From assembly GCA_937889595.1 (NCBI GenBank), contig CALAOR010000079.1, positions 1 to 64,000 of the forward strand: a DNA stretch of 64,000 nt, read 5' to 3'. The notes beneath the pieces are model-generated. The model made no database searches. It saw only the letters and a program-made list of their open reading frames with translations, and was not told where the DNA came from. Both the position numbers and the translations under genes were made by a program. Of the stretch, positions 40,555 through 50,256 are shown piece after piece (position 1 is the stretch's first letter; each line of letters starts with the position of its first letter). The DNA is from an uncultured bacterium. Lineage in GTDB: Bacteria > Oederibacteriota > PGYV01 > Palsa-1178.

Positions 40555-42342
40555 TTATGGAACAGATTCGTGATATTGCATCCTGTTATCCTGGTTGTCA
40601 CGCGGATTTAACAGGTCCCAATAATCCATGTTAAAATCCATAATTAAAGGAACAGCCGGTTTGGCCAGGACGTTCGCATAATGCATCCACATATATTTTG
40701 ACAATATTTCAATACTTCCTTTTGTAAAGATATTCGAACTTATCACGGCTTCCATGTTAGTGCTGTTAAACAGGCCTGCAATGTCACTTTGGGCCACAGG
40801 CGCTGATGCCTGTGTCCCGTTGTTATTTATAAAGTAATAATCAACCTTCAATATGGTCCCGTCATTGTAATGCTTGAAAACGCTCCTGTCATTTAGGTCC
40901 GAAGGGTTTGCGCGTTCCTCAAAGTAAGGGGTATATACGGGCTTGTCAGCAGTATTAGGGTTTGTAAGGTCCGTCCAGGTCTGGTCATACTTGTAGTCTT
41001 TATTCATTTGGTAGGAATAAGCCGGATCTGAAGAATTGACGAATCCAAAAGACCTGCTTTCTTCGATCCTGTCATTTACCGACAGCTGCTCGGAATTTTT
41101 GACGTTAATGCGGTCGTTTATCTGGGGTGCGGTTGAAAAACCCCAGTCATAACCGGTCATCATCTGATATGAGGTATCTGTTTCGATCTTATCCGTGCCG
41201 TTCGTTATCATTGTGTTTTTAGACATCAGGTAATTGGCCGGCCCGTTTGGATACGTAGTGCCGTCCCAGAAATTGTTCCAATAATTTTCCGGAATAATAT
41301 CCTCAACAAGGTTATTGGCGAAATAATATGCCGTCCTGATCGAGTTTATCCGTTTGTCAATTGATGTAAGGTTAAGATAATCAACTTCATTTTTTACCGG
41401 ATTTCCGTCCGTATTGTATTGTACAGGCCTTATAATGTACTCCGCGAACCTGACCCTGTTCCCATGTGCGTCTATGGCTGTTTTCCCGTTATAAGCATCC
41501 TGCTTTGCCTGGTTGTTTGCGTATCCCATCTCTCCCAGAGACCGCCTGCGTGTATCGCGAAGCTCCCGCCTTAACCGGTCCTTCAGGCCATTATTATCGC
41601 CATGCAGTTCCCCGCCATTATCCTTATTTTTTTCTTCAAGAAATTTTAACAAAGTCCCGTCATGCTTCATTTTCGTTATCTTTTTGATGGTTTCCAGCAT
41701 GGCGTCCATGGTATCCTTATCCTTGAGCATTTCCTTTAAAGCGCTGGGAACAGATGGTTTACCGTCTTTACCTGTTGATGATTCGCCGTCTTTATCTACC
41801 CTTACCCCGTTTGAGCCGTCGGCGCCGGTAAAAAGCACGGAGCCTTCAAATACACCAAGCCTGCTTCCGATATCCGCCGAATTAACGGCAAGCCTAGTAC
41901 CCTTAACCGCGGCTATTGCCATCTTTGTATGCACTTCAAATGAAGATGATGGGTTCAGCAGCTTATCCACAACAGCGAGGATCTTACCAAGGGCAAGGTT
42001 AAATATTGTTTTTGCAATTCCCGTATGCGTGTCCCGTTTCAATTCGGCGAGTTTAAGGTTCGCGTTTTCATCAAGCCGCACGAGCGTTGCATCGTCAAAG
42101 GTTATCTCCATATAACTGCCTGATGATGTCTTAAATTCGTCGCCTTCATATATAGGCATGCCAAAAGACACGCTTTTCCAGTCAACAGACGCAGCAGGCT
42201 TGACGCTGCACCCGCCTTTAAAATCAGTGATTATCGCAATTGATTCAACCGTGTTAACGGGAACATTATTTTCCGCGGCAGCAAAAGACGTAAACAAGGC
42301 CATAAGGATGATCGTAAATATGAGATATTTCATGTTTTTCAA
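40555..42342 (-). CDS. FecR-domain secreted protein, paralogue 1
   Basis: 595 residues from TTG 42342, chosen because AGGAGG lies six bases upstream and the resulting MKNMKYLIFTIILMALFTSF matches the N-terminus of the second paralogue. The FecR domain (residues about 25-190) has VSFGMPIYEGDEFKT, YMEITFDDATLVRLDENANL and HTKMAIAAVKGTRLAV. A conserved region with GKTAIDAHGNRVRFAEYIIRP occurs near residue 300. The rest is of unknown fold. Unlike FecR of Gram-negative iron uptake, no membrane anti-sigma part is present. Heads the kinase/regulator operon. Confidence 0.85.
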   Translation of the reverse strand: MKNMKYLIFTIILMALFTSFAAAENNVPVNTVESIAIITDFKGGCSVKPAASVDWKSVSFGMPIYEGDEFKTSSGSYMEITFDDATLVRLDENANLKLAELKRDTHTGIAKTIFNLALGKILAVVDKLLNPSSSFEVHTKMAIAAVKGTRLAVNSADIGSRLGVFEGSVLFTGADGSNGVRVDKDGESSTGKDGKPSVPSALKEMLKDKDTMDAMLETIKKITKMKHDGTLLKFLEEKNKDNGGELHGDNNGLKDRLRRELRDTRRRSLGEMGYANNQAKQDAYNGKTAIDAHGNRVRFAEYIIRPVQYNTDGNPVKNEVDYLNLTSIDKRINSIRTAYYFANNLVEDIIPENYWNNFWDGTTYPNGPANYLMSKNTMITNGTDKIETDTSYQMMTGYDWGFSTAPQINDRINVKNSEQLSVNDRIEESRSFGFVNSSDPAYSYQMNKDYKYDQTWTDLTNPNTADKPVYTPYFEERANPSDLNDRSVFKHYNDGTILKVDYYFINNNGTQASAPVAQSDIAGLFNSTNMEAVISSNIFTKGSIEILSKYMWMHYANVLAKPAVPLIMDFNMDYWDLLNPRDNQDNRMQYHESVP

Positions 42343-42368
42343 GCATAACCTCCTAATTTTGATGTTGA

Positions 42369-42397
42369 ATTTTACCATATATTGAAAGTAAAATCAA
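42369..42397 (-). promoter_or_regulatory. Sigma-70 promoter of the FecR/barrel/two-component operon
   Basis: On the - strand TTGATT (42392-42397) and TAAAAT (42369-42374) are spaced by 17 bases. The predicted start is about 20 bases before the TTG initiation codon, with AGGAGG in between. Confidence 0.65.
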
Positions 42398-42549
42398 GAT
42401 TTCAACACTTAAAGTTATATGCTCCTTATGCAGAATGCGGGGATACGGGGCATCATGAAATGTTTGCCGACAATATCAAAAATGGCACCTGTTTTGATAT
42501 CTTGCAGGGACGGCTTCAAATGTCTTCAGTCCGTCCGTATGTGTTGATC

Positions 42550-42587
42550 AAAAAAAAGTCCCTGATTTAATCCAGGGGCTTTTTTTG
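42550..42587. terminator. Bidirectional terminator after FecR paralogue 2
   Basis: A-tract, then GTCCCTG pairing with CAGGGGC, then a run of T. The symmetric A and T tracts let it work on either strand. It lies eight bases beyond the stop of the 42595-44487 gene. Confidence 0.85.
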
Positions 42588-42594
42588 ATATTAT

Positions 42595-44487
42595 TTATTG
42601 TGCGGATATAACCGTGGAACCTGTATTATATGTGTTTGCGTTTTTCGGGTTTATAGCCACCCACCATAGCAGTTTGGATACCACGTCTATGCCGAGCCCC
42701 TGGTCAACAAACTGGTTGGAGTTAAGCTGGAGTTCCACGTTTGTATTGTAGGCCAGATTAAACCAGTCAGACAGATTTGAAGGCCTTGTCTGTATCTTGC
42801 CATAATCGTTAATAAGATAAACCCTGAGCATGAGGTTTGAGCCGTCATTATACGTCCGTGTAGTTGACGCGGCAAGGTCCAGATTGCCGGATAAACGCAG
42901 TTGTGTCACAACGTCGGAAGTGAAAACCTTTGGCAACGAAACAGTTGTAAGGCTCATCAAGCTGCCGGTTATTGGCGGAGTCAGCGCGACTCCCATGTTT
43001 GTGCCAAGTGTCTGGGTAATGATCGCATTTGCTGCAGTAACCTGGTCTGCCGCCGGTAGGTTTGGTGATACAAGCTCACTTAAGCTCGTGTTAAGGTCGG
43101 CAATCGAGGTAAAGGTCTTATCGTCCTCAAGCCGTATCCACTCGCGTGCCACTAATCCTGTCTGGACCTGCATGAGCACATTGCGCTTATGTTCCTTGAC
43201 GCTGTTGTTTATCAAGAGCGAGTATTCATAGTCCAACAGGTCATATTTACCCGTATTCATGTTTGCAATTGGTTGGGCAAGAAATGTCCTGCCGCTTGTG
43301 TTGCCCGCCACGGACGGGGCTGCGGCAACTTCGTATCCGTAAGTATTGATGAACTCCACTTCATCGCCGCCGTTTGACATTTTTACAGTTTGATTGAGCC
43401 TGTAATAAGGCGGCATGTTCGGCGCTGCGGGCGACATATCCCACTCCCGGCTCCAGGCTGACTTAGGGATTTCCGCAGGCAGGGCCGTATTAAACGTGTT
43501 GAGCACATGCAGGTAGTCGATCCTTTTGTCGCGCATTGTCATTGAAAGCAGGTCAACTTCCCTGGGGTCGGGCCTTAACAGGTATTCTTCCATCCTTATC
43601 CTGTTCCCGTGTACATCTGTCATTGTTTTGCCGAGGTGCAGATCAGACTGCATTTGCGCATTTACATAACCCAGTTCGCTCGCAGCATTGGCCCTTGCAT
43701 AACGCAGTTCTTTGCGGGTCCTGTCCGCGAGTAAATTGTGGGTTTTCCGGTCCGCATCCGGTATTGGGCTGCTATTTTCCGCGATCTTTGCGCCGGTTTT
43801 CTGCTTTTGTATGATATAGTCCCTGATGTTAAGGTGTGTGTTTCTTAAGTTGCGGAACACATTCACGTCTTCCCTCATGACGTTTAACTGGGCTTTTATA
43901 TGCAGGAGTTTTTTCAGTTCCGCCGGTATGGACGGAACGCCGTCCGGAGAAGTTACTTCCGATTCATTGCCCAGCCCGACCTGTACGGATTTTGACCCGT
44001 CAGCGTTTGAATAAGCGACCGAACCTTCAAATACGCCGAGCGCGCCTTCTTCAACCGCAAGCTCAGTGCCTTTTACCGCGGCTATGGCCATCTTGGTATG
44101 CACTTCGAAAGCTGATTCGGGATTTTTTAAATGGTCGACTATGGCGACTATGCGGCCCTTGATAAGGTTGAATATAGTCCTGGCCGCGTTCTCGTTCCTT
44201 TTAAGTTCGGAAATTTTAAGCTGTGAATCAGCGTCAACCCTTACAAGGGTCGCGCTGTCAAAAGCAATTTCAACGGAACTGTCATTTTTTGTCACAATTG
44301 TATCGCCTTCATATACAGGCATACCCACTGCAACGGGGTTCCAGGCGCCCGTGTTATTTACGTAGCCTGACCCGCTGAATTTTGAAACAACGGCAACCGA
44401 GTCGGATAATGCAGGTTCTGCATAAGCCGCAAAGCCGGTCAATACCAGGACCAGTATCATAAGTACCGCAAGTTTAAAATTTTTCAT
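42595..44487 (-). CDS. FecR-domain secreted protein, paralogue 2
   Basis: 630 residues with signal peptide MKNFKLAVLMILVLVLTGF. The FecR domain matches paralogue 1 closely (VAVGMPVYEGDTIVT, VEIAFDSATLVRVDADSQL, HTKMAIAAVKGTELAV), and GKTMTDVHGNRIRMEEYLLRP is also shared. The C-terminal halves diverge. It has its own ribosome site (GGAGGG), its own terminator, and a sigma-54-type promoter upstream, which separates its control from paralogue 1. Envelope structural or adhesive role is possible but not shown. Confidence 0.85.
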   Translation of the reverse strand: MKNFKLAVLMILVLVLTGFAAYAEPALSDSVAVVSKFSGSGYVNNTGAWNPVAVGMPVYEGDTIVTKNDSSVEIAFDSATLVRVDADSQLKISELKRNENAARTIFNLIKGRIVAIVDHLKNPESAFEVHTKMAIAAVKGTELAVEEGALGVFEGSVAYSNADGSKSVQVGLGNESEVTSPDGVPSIPAELKKLLHIKAQLNVMREDVNVFRNLRNTHLNIRDYIIQKQKTGAKIAENSSPIPDADRKTHNLLADRTRKELRYARANAASELGYVNAQMQSDLHLGKTMTDVHGNRIRMEEYLLRPDPREVDLLSMTMRDKRIDYLHVLNTFNTALPAEIPKSAWSREWDMSPAAPNMPPYYRLNQTVKMSNGGDEVEFINTYGYEVAAAPSVAGNTSGRTFLAQPIANMNTGKYDLLDYEYSLLINNSVKEHKRNVLMQVQTGLVAREWIRLEDDKTFTSIADLNTSLSELVSPNLPAADQVTAANAIITQTLGTNMGVALTPPITGSLMSLTTVSLPKVFTSDVVTQLRLSGNLDLAASTTRTYNDGSNLMLRVYLINDYGKIQTRPSNLSDWFNLAYNTNVELQLNSNQFVDQGLGIDVVSKLLWWVAINPKNANTYNTGSTVISAQ

Positions 44488-44534
44488 TTTAAACCCTCCT
44501 TGATGGAATTTTAATCACATTACAATGATATTAT

Positions 44535-44550
44535 AGCAATAGGCATGCCA
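44535..44550 (-). promoter_or_regulatory. Sigma-54 (-24/-12) promoter of FecR paralogue 2
   Basis: On the - strand the sequence reads TGGCATG, four bases, TTGCT, which fits the sigma-54 consensus TGGCACG-N4-TTGCW with one change. The expected start lies about 36 bases before ATG 44487. Inverted repeats within 44583-44626 (GGTTTT/AAAACC, CCGGC/GCCGG, TGCCG/CGGCA) could be activator sites 60-100 bases upstream. A TATAAT overlaps, but without a -35 box. Confidence 0.65.
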
Positions 44551-44646
44551 TGTTTATTCTGTTTAAAATATGGGGTTTTATAGGTTTTGGCTGCCTGAAA
44601 ACCGGCTATGTGCCGGGAATTCGGCATTAATAAATTTAAACTTTTG

Positions 44647-45045
44647 CTATGCTATTTTTTTTCCTGCCATTGGTCCCGGCTTTAGGGTCTGGATCTCTTC
44701 TATATGGACAAGAACAACAGCGAGCGGTTTGCGCATTTTGTTCTTTTCCGCCATTTCCACTGCCTGTTTGTACAGGTCGCCGCTGTCCTGTATTTCCCCG
44801 CTTCCTACAAACCGGTATCCATCCACCACTTCCCTGTTCACAACCGCAACAGACAGCTTTGAACCGTCTTTGATGTTCTTAAAAGTTGCACCACCTGTGC
44901 CTTCGGTAAAAATAAGCGTCTCATCGTTTAATACTCGTGTTGAGCGTTTTGGCGCCACGTTCGGATGTCCTTCTTTGCTGCAAGTGCCTATAAAGCATTG
45001 CTGCTTGGATATCATTTCTTTCATTTCATCAGTAAGCTTGGCCAT
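44647..45045 (-). CDS. Pyridoxamine 5'-phosphate oxidase family flavoprotein
   Basis: 132 residues from ATG 45045, the Met behind GGAGA. The split-barrel family signature is visible: CFIGTCSKEGHPNVAPK, then LIFTEGTGGATFKNIKDG and VAVVNREVVDGYRFVGSGE. Members bind FMN or F420 and reduce or oxidise small substrates; the specific substrate is unknown. It follows secA by 41 bases and may share its transcript. Confidence 0.9.
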   Translation of the reverse strand: MAKLTDEMKEMISKQQCFIGTCSKEGHPNVAPKRSTRVLNDETLIFTEGTGGATFKNIKDGSKLSVAVVNREVVDGYRFVGSGEIQDSGDLYKQAVEMAEKNKMRKPLAVVLVHIEEIQTLKPGPMAGKKIA

Positions 45046-45086
45046 AAATAGTATCTCCTTTGGTTTTTTTGGCAATTACAAAAACT

Positions 45087-47696
45087 TTATTCGTTCACCC
45101 CATGGCATTTTTTATACTTTTTGCCAGACCCGCACGGGCAGGGTTCGTTCCTGCCTACTTTGGGCTGTTCCCTGCGGTACGTTTCCCCTTTTGGAGGACC
45201 GTCCGGGGAATTGGTCATCATTTCACCCTGATCCATGGGCGCTCCCGTGGCCGTTGGCATAGAAAACTCTGGCCTCGATTCCTGCATTTTAGACGCGAAT
45301 TTTTTGCGCTGAAGCTGTGATTCATTTACAACCTGCACCCTGAACAGGAATTCCACAACTTCGGTTTCCTGCGAGACTATCATGGCCTGGAATAACTGGA
45401 AACCTTCTTTTTTGTATTCCAAAAGAGGGTCCTTCTGCGCGTAAGCGCGAAGCCCTATGCCTTCCTTTAACTGGTCCATGGCGTAAAGGTGTTCGCGCCA
45501 CTTGGTGTCGACAACCTGCAGGGTTATATTCCGTTCTATTTCCCTCATTAATTCAGCGCCCAAAGACGCTTCTTTTTTTCCGTATTCGGTTTTCAGCTGT
45601 TCGTATATATCCTCTTCCAGTATTTCCCTGGTAAGCTGTGAAATATCCTGCTTATCCTTATCCACGGTATAATTAACCCCGAATGAACTTTTAATGCGTT
45701 CGTTCATCTGCGCAAAATCCCACTGCTCGGGATATGTTTTTTCCGGGGCTATGACAAAAACCACGTCTTTTACAACTTCGTAGAGCATTTCCATGATGGA
45801 ATCCTTCAGGTTGCTTCCCTCAAGTATCTGCACCCTGCGGCCGTATACAACGGAACGCTGGTTGTTCAGTACGTCGTCAAATTCAAGCAAATGTTTTCTT
45901 ATCGAAAAATTGTGCCCTTCAACCGTCTTTTGCGCGCGTTCTATGGATTTGGATATCCACGGGTGTTCCACGCGCTCGTCTTCGGACATACCCAGGCTTT
46001 CCATTATGCCCTGTATCTTGCCCGAGCCAAATATCCTCATGAGGTCGTCTTCAAGCGAAACAAAGAACCTTGTTTCTCCGGGATCTCCCTGCCTGCCCGA
46101 CCTTCCGCGTAGCTGATTATCAACGCGTCTTGATTCATGGCGTTCGGTCCCTATGACATACAAGCCGCCAAGGTCTTTCACGCCCTCGCCGAGCACGATA
46201 TCGGTTCCGCGGCCCGCCATATTTGTAGCCACAGTCACGGCGCCCTTCTGCCCGGCGCGTGCCACTATCTCGGCTTCGCGTTCATGGTTCTTTGCGTTTA
46301 AAAGTTCGTGCTTTACGCCTTTTTTATTCAATATGTCGCTTAAAAGCTCGTTTTTGGCGATTGACGTTGTGCCGATCAGCACGGGCTGGCCGTTCTTATA
46401 ACGCTCGGCTATTTCATTCGCAATAGCCCTGAATTTGCCTTTTTCATTTTTATAAATTGCGTCGGCCGCGTCCAGCCTCACATTGTCCCTGTTTGTGGGT
46501 ATTGTAAGCACGTCAAGCTTATATATGGTCCAGAACTCTTCCGCTTCCGTTTCCGCGGTACCCGTCATGCCTGCCAACTTTTTGTACATCCTGAAATAAT
46601 TCTGCAGGGTGATCGTGGCAAGCGTCTGGTTCTCGCGTTCGATCTTGACGCGCTCTTTCGCTTCCACTGCCTGATGAAGGCCGTCGGACCACCTGCGCCC
46701 AGGCATTAACCTGCCCGTAAACTCGTCCACGATGACTATCTTGCCGTCTTTGATAATATAGTCCTTGTCAAGTTTGAAGAGCGTATGGGCCTTTAATGCC
46801 TGGTTCACGTGGTGGATTATTTCAATATTCTGCGGGTCGTACAGGTTTGATTTGTTGAGGAGTTTTTCGCATTTGGCCACGCCTTCCTCGGTAAGAAAAG
46901 CCGTATGCGTTTTTTCGTCTATCTGGTAGTCCTTTTCCTTAAAAAGTTTCGGGATGATCCTGTCTATGGAAAAGTACAGGTCGGTCGACTCTTCCGACGG
47001 CCCTGAAATAATGAGCGGGGTCCTGGCTTCGTCTATCAATATCGAGTCAACTTCGTCGATTATCGCGTAGTTTAATTCGCGCTGGACCCTGTCCTGGGGA
47101 TAGACCGCCATGTTATCCCTTAAGTAATCAAAACCATATTCATTATTTGTCCCGTATGTGATGTCGGCGGCATAAGCAGCCTGCCTTTCACGGGTTTGCG
47201 TGCCGTTTTTGATGCATCCGACCGTGAGGCCGAGAAAAGTATATATGTTGCCCATTCCCTTGAAATTGCCTTTGCCCAGCGAGTCGCGTTCCGCCAGGTA
47301 ATCATTGACGGTTATCACATGGACGCCCTTTCCCGTAAGCGCGTTTAAGTATACAGGAAGCGAAGCGACAAGTGTTTTTCCCTCCCCGGTTTTCATTTCG
47401 GATATCTTGCCGCTGTGCAGGACCATGCCGCCCATCAACTGCACATCAAAATGCCTCATGCCCATGACGCGTTTTGAAACTTCCCTGACCACCGCAAACG
47501 CCGCCGGCAGTAAATCCTCCACAGTCTCACCGTCCGCCAGGCGTTTTTTTAATTCAGGGGTCTTGGCTTTTAATTCATCATCGCTGAGTTTTTCAAGTTC
47601 GCTTTCCATGCTGTTTATCAGGTCGACTGTAACCTGCATTTTCCTGACTTCCCTGTCCACCCTTGTTCCGAATATTTTTTTTAGAAAATTGATCAA
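45087..47696 (-). CDS. secA: Protein translocase ATPase SecA
   Basis: 869 residues, the normal length. Recognisable parts are the nucleotide-binding [65 protein letters not shown] and [11 protein letters not shown]. The C-terminal zinc motif [17 protein letters not shown] binds SecB or ribosomes. SecA drives unfolded preproteins through SecYEG. ATG 47696 follows AAGGAG. The many secreted proteins in this window would depend on it. Confidence 0.98.
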   Translation of the reverse strand: MINFLKKIFGTRVDREVRKMQVTVDLINSMESELEKLSDDELKAKTPELKKRLADGETVEDLLPAAFAVVREVSKRVMGMRHFDVQLMGGMVLHSGKISEMKTGEGKTLVASLPVYLNALTGKGVHVITVNDYLAERDSLGKGNFKGMGNIYTFLGLTVGCIKNGTQTRERQAAYAADITYGTNNEYGFDYLRDNMAVYPQDRVQRELNYAIIDEVDSILIDEARTPLIISGPSEESTDLYFSIDRIIPKLFKEKDYQIDEKTHTAFLTEEGVAKCEKLLNKSNLYDPQNIEIIHHVNQALKAHTLFKLDKDYIIKDGKIVIVDEFTGRLMPGRRWSDGLHQAVEAKERVKIERENQTLATITLQNYFRMYKKLAGMTGTAETEAEEFWTIYKLDVLTIPTNRDNVRLDAADAIYKNEKGKFRAIANEIAERYKNGQPVLIGTTSIAKNELLSDILNKKGVKHELLNAKNHEREAEIVARAGQKGAVTVATNMAGRGTDIVLGEGVKDLGGLYVIGTERHESRRVDNQLRGRSGRQGDPGETRFFVSLEDDLMRIFGSGKIQGIMESLGMSEDERVEHPWISKSIERAQKTVEGHNFSIRKHLLEFDDVLNNQRSVVYGRRVQILEGSNLKDSIMEMLYEVVKDVVFVIAPEKTYPEQWDFAQMNERIKSSFGVNYTVDKDKQDISQLTREILEEDIYEQLKTEYGKKEASLGAELMREIERNITLQVVDTKWREHLYAMDQLKEGIGLRAYAQKDPLLEYKKEGFQLFQAMIVSQETEVVEFLFRVQVVNESQLQRKKFASKMQESRPEFSMPTATGAPMDQGEMMTNSPDGPPKGETYRREQPKVGRNEPCPCGSGKKYKKCHGVNE

Positions 47697-47783
47697 TTTT
47701 GTTCTCCTTAAGTAAGTGATACGATATTAAATATAAACGGTATTAAACAACAACTGCGGTTTAAACGGCCCTTAAATATAAAT

Positions 47784-48635
47784 TTACTTGATCTCGAAGT
47801 CGTAGTCCTTCTTGCCAGTTCCGCCTGTGCGCCTGCGCGTCAGGATTATAATGAGTATTATCAGCAGGATCAATATACCGCCTGCTATGATGTATAAAAG
47901 ATACGGATTCGACGGTTCTATGTAAATATCCAGGGGATAATCCCTTTCAAACCCGGCTGCTTTTACCTTAAGAGTCAGGGGCAGTTTCGGCTGCCCGTCA
48001 TAACTGCCGAGTATCACTATCTCATATGTCATTTCTCTTTTGTCGGTTGGAAGCACGGTCTGCAGGTCTTTTTCCGTGCCTGCAACCACTATGCTTGTAT
48101 GCCCGGAAATTAGGGCCGCGTTGGTGTAAAAAGATGGCATTTCGCCCGTGTTCTGGAGGGTGAATATCAGCCTGAACTTTCTGTCGCGGTCCAATATCCC
48201 GAAATAATTTTCAAAGGTCCTCTTTTTCGCGACTTCTTCAGCCATGGCCTGGACAACGGCGAATTCAGCGGCGCGTTTAGACGGCTGCGGAATGGCGGTC
48301 GGTACAGGCGCTGGACGCGCTTTAACAACTTTTTTCAATATTGGTTTGGGGGTTGGCTTGGCCGTCGGCGTCGGCTTCGCGGCCGGCCTTGGCTTTTCCG
48401 TAGGCGCCGGAACCGGAGTTGCAGGAACTTCTGTGGCTTCAGGCACTGCGGTCGGCGCAACCGGCACTACCGTCGGTTTTTCGACTTTGGTTACCGAGCC
48501 GCTGTCTAAAAGGTCGCCTGTTTCGTGCTTGTTGACCGTATCGCCGTCTATATAGTCTTCGTTGTCAGCCGCAAAAAGAAATGCGGGTATGGATATGATG
48601 ATCAAAGCCAATATTGCCAAAAATATTTTTTTCAT
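47784..48635 (-). CDS. Membrane-anchored protein with Pro/Thr-rich linker
   Basis: 283 residues from ATG 48635 (GGAGGG upstream), chosen over the longer frame because the signal peptide MKKIFLAILALIIISIPAFL then stands at the N-terminus. A Pro/Thr/Ala-rich linker (about residues 55-120) leads to a beta-sandwich-like domain (FRLIFTLQNTGEMPSFYTNA). A final transmembrane helix (YLLYIIAGGILILLIILIII) and a basic tail RRR follow. The body should lie in the periplasm. No known family. Confidence 0.75.
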   Translation of the reverse strand: MKKIFLAILALIIISIPAFLFAADNEDYIDGDTVNKHETGDLLDSGSVTKVEKPTVVPVAPTAVPEATEVPATPVPAPTEKPRPAAKPTPTAKPTPKPILKKVVKARPAPVPTAIPQPSKRAAEFAVVQAMAEEVAKKRTFENYFGILDRDRKFRLIFTLQNTGEMPSFYTNAALISGHTSIVVAGTEKDLQTVLPTDKREMTYEIVILGSYDGQPKLPLTLKVKAAGFERDYPLDIYIEPSNPYLLYIIAGGILILLIILIIILTRRRTGGTGKKDYDFEIK

Positions 48636-48791
48636 AATTCCCTCCGTAAGTGGATTAAATACTCGTATATAATAACATAAAATACGTATTTTTTGCATAA
48701 AAAAAATGCATTAATGGCCGCGGGATCAAAACTGGATAAGCAGGGGCTTTCAAATAAGTCAACACTACGCGCGCAAATAAATGATTTAAAA

Positions 48792-48983
48792 TTATTTTAC
48801 CGCGATTTTCATTATCTTATCCGTTTTCCCGGCTTTTACCCTGAGCAGATATAACCCGCACGACGCCCTCTGGCCGGCCATGTTCCTGCCGTACCATTCA
48901 TAATCGTTCCAGCCCGGCTGCATTTTAACCGCGTGTTTTTCCACGAGTTCCCCGAGCAGGTTATATATATAGAACCTTTTATG
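48792..48983 (-). pseudogene. Remnant of a FlgD-like C-terminal tail domain
   Basis: An open frame without a start codon reads FYIYNLLGELVEKHAV, then GWNDYEWYGRNMAGQRASCG, then LYLLRVKAGKTDKIMKIAVK and stop. This is the typical last domain (FlgD/T9SS-like tail) of large secreted proteins in many phyla. An in-frame stop lies right upstream and the rest of the protein is missing, so it is a decayed gene end. It lies in a 371-base gap that otherwise shows nothing clear. Confidence 0.7.
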
Positions 48984-49006
48984 TTATTCGCTTACCGGTC
49001 TTGCCG

Positions 49007-49570
49007 CTAAAACCAGCTGCCCATTACCCCCGCGGTCAGGGTAACTGTTCCAAATTTCAGGTTATAGGAAGGCACGCTCACCTCTATAATTATGTCGTAA
49101 TAATAATCCATCGTTATTCTCAAGCCGCCGCCTGCGCAGGAATAGAAGTAGACAGACAGGTCCGGGTTATCTATGGTGGAATAAAAACTTATTGCCGGCC
49201 CAAGTCCGGCGAACACATATGGAGAAACCGCGTCTTTTGTAAAATTGTATTTGAATTCAAGCGCCAGCGGCGCGCTTATCAGCCCCAGTTCCGCATACGA
49301 TCGGGTATTTATGGAATAATTCCCATTCATTAAACCTATCGGCCCAAAAATATTGATTCCCATTGTAAATGCGAGGTATATGTTACGGTCATATTGGTAG
49401 CCGCATAATACCTTAAATAACAGCCACCCCTCCCCGCCCGTTAAATTAAATACAGGCCCGATCATTGCGCCAAACCTGTATCCTTCCGTATACGGCTGCT
49501 TATAATCAAACGCCTTAACTGAAACAGCCAGGGCCAGTGACAGACATAAAGCCAGAATAAAGGTCCTCAC
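49007..49570 (-). CDS. Small outer-membrane beta-barrel protein
   Basis: 187 residues with signal peptide MRTFILALCLSLALAVSVKA. About eight amphipathic strands (GYRFGAMIGPVFNL, NIYLAFTMGINIFG, PLALEFKYNFTKD, VSPYVFAGLGPAISFY) end in a C-terminal Phe, consistent with an OmpA/OmpW-like eight-strand barrel. It starts 11 bases after the lipoprotein gene, so likely the last gene of that operon. Function unknown. Confidence 0.75.
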   Translation of the reverse strand: MRTFILALCLSLALAVSVKAFDYKQPYTEGYRFGAMIGPVFNLTGGEGWLLFKVLCGYQYDRNIYLAFTMGINIFGPIGLMNGNYSINTRSYAELGLISAPLALEFKYNFTKDAVSPYVFAGLGPAISFYSTIDNPDLSVYFYSCAGGGLRITMDYYYDIIIEVSVPSYNLKFGTVTLTAGVMGSWF

Positions 49571-49581
49571 ACGCAGGCCTT

Positions 49582-50256
49582 TTATTTAGCGGCTTCCATA
49601 GCCGTTAAAGTCACTTTCCTGAGCGGGATATTTCCAAAGGTTTTAGTGAATAATTCCTTTTCCGTTTTATAGTCGTCTATTATCTCTGTCTTTAAAAGTT
49701 TATTGAATTCGTCCCTGTAAAGATGCACGGTTCCTATATATACCGCTTTGTCATCCGGCTTAATATCTATTTTATATCCCATCGGCAAATAAACAACGCT
49801 TCTCGTATAATAGGTTGTATTGCCCGAAGCCTGGCTGAAAAGCTTTAGAATGATAGCCCCGCTGTAAAAATATAGCGGCACATTTTCCGCCACAGCATAA
49901 AAGGTCTCCCCGAACTTTGCTTCTATCCTGTCCTTCCATTCCGGCGACATGAGCACTGCCATTGTTTGGCTGGCCTTTTCCAAATCAATGCCTTTCGGGT
50001 CAGTACCGTTAAGAACAACCAGAGCGTTCCTCAGCGCTGCGTCCATCACGCCGGACAACATGTCTCCCGCAAGTATCTGCCCGAAGGACTGTTCCGCCTG
50101 GACCAATTCGGGATGCAGCACGAATTTCCCGACAATTATCACTTTATCTGGTTCAATATCCGCCGCGCTCTTTATCATTGTTCTTGTCGATGCCATGCAG
50201 GAAGTCAGCATTACAACCGCGCATAAAACCATAGCCAGTATTAAAATTTTTTTCAT
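49582..50256 (-). CDS. Lipoprotein, 224 aa
   Basis: Signal peptide with lipobox (AVVMLTSCMAS), so the Cys near residue 20 should be lipidated. The body is alpha/beta with GKFVLHPELVQAEQ and VPLYFYSGAIILKLF. No family recognised. It overlaps the upstream lipoprotein gene by four bases and reads with it from the promoter at 50881-50909. Confidence 0.75.
   Translation of the reverse strand: MKKILILAMVLCAVVMLTSCMASTRTMIKSAADIEPDKVIIVGKFVLHPELVQAEQSFGQILAGDMLSGVMDAALRNALVVLNGTDPKGIDLEKASQTMAVLMSPEWKDRIEAKFGETFYAVAENVPLYFYSGAIILKLFSQASGNTTYYTRSVVYLPMGYKIDIKPDDKAVYIGTVHLYRDEFNKLLKTEIIDDYKTEKELFTKTFGNIPLRKVTLTAMEAAK

Noticed and set aside
40555-42378. Longer start at 42378 for FecR paralogue 1
   Set aside because: It would put the signal peptide behind a basic extension and place the AGGAGG inside the gene; TTG 42342 gives a normal signal peptide like that of paralogue 2.
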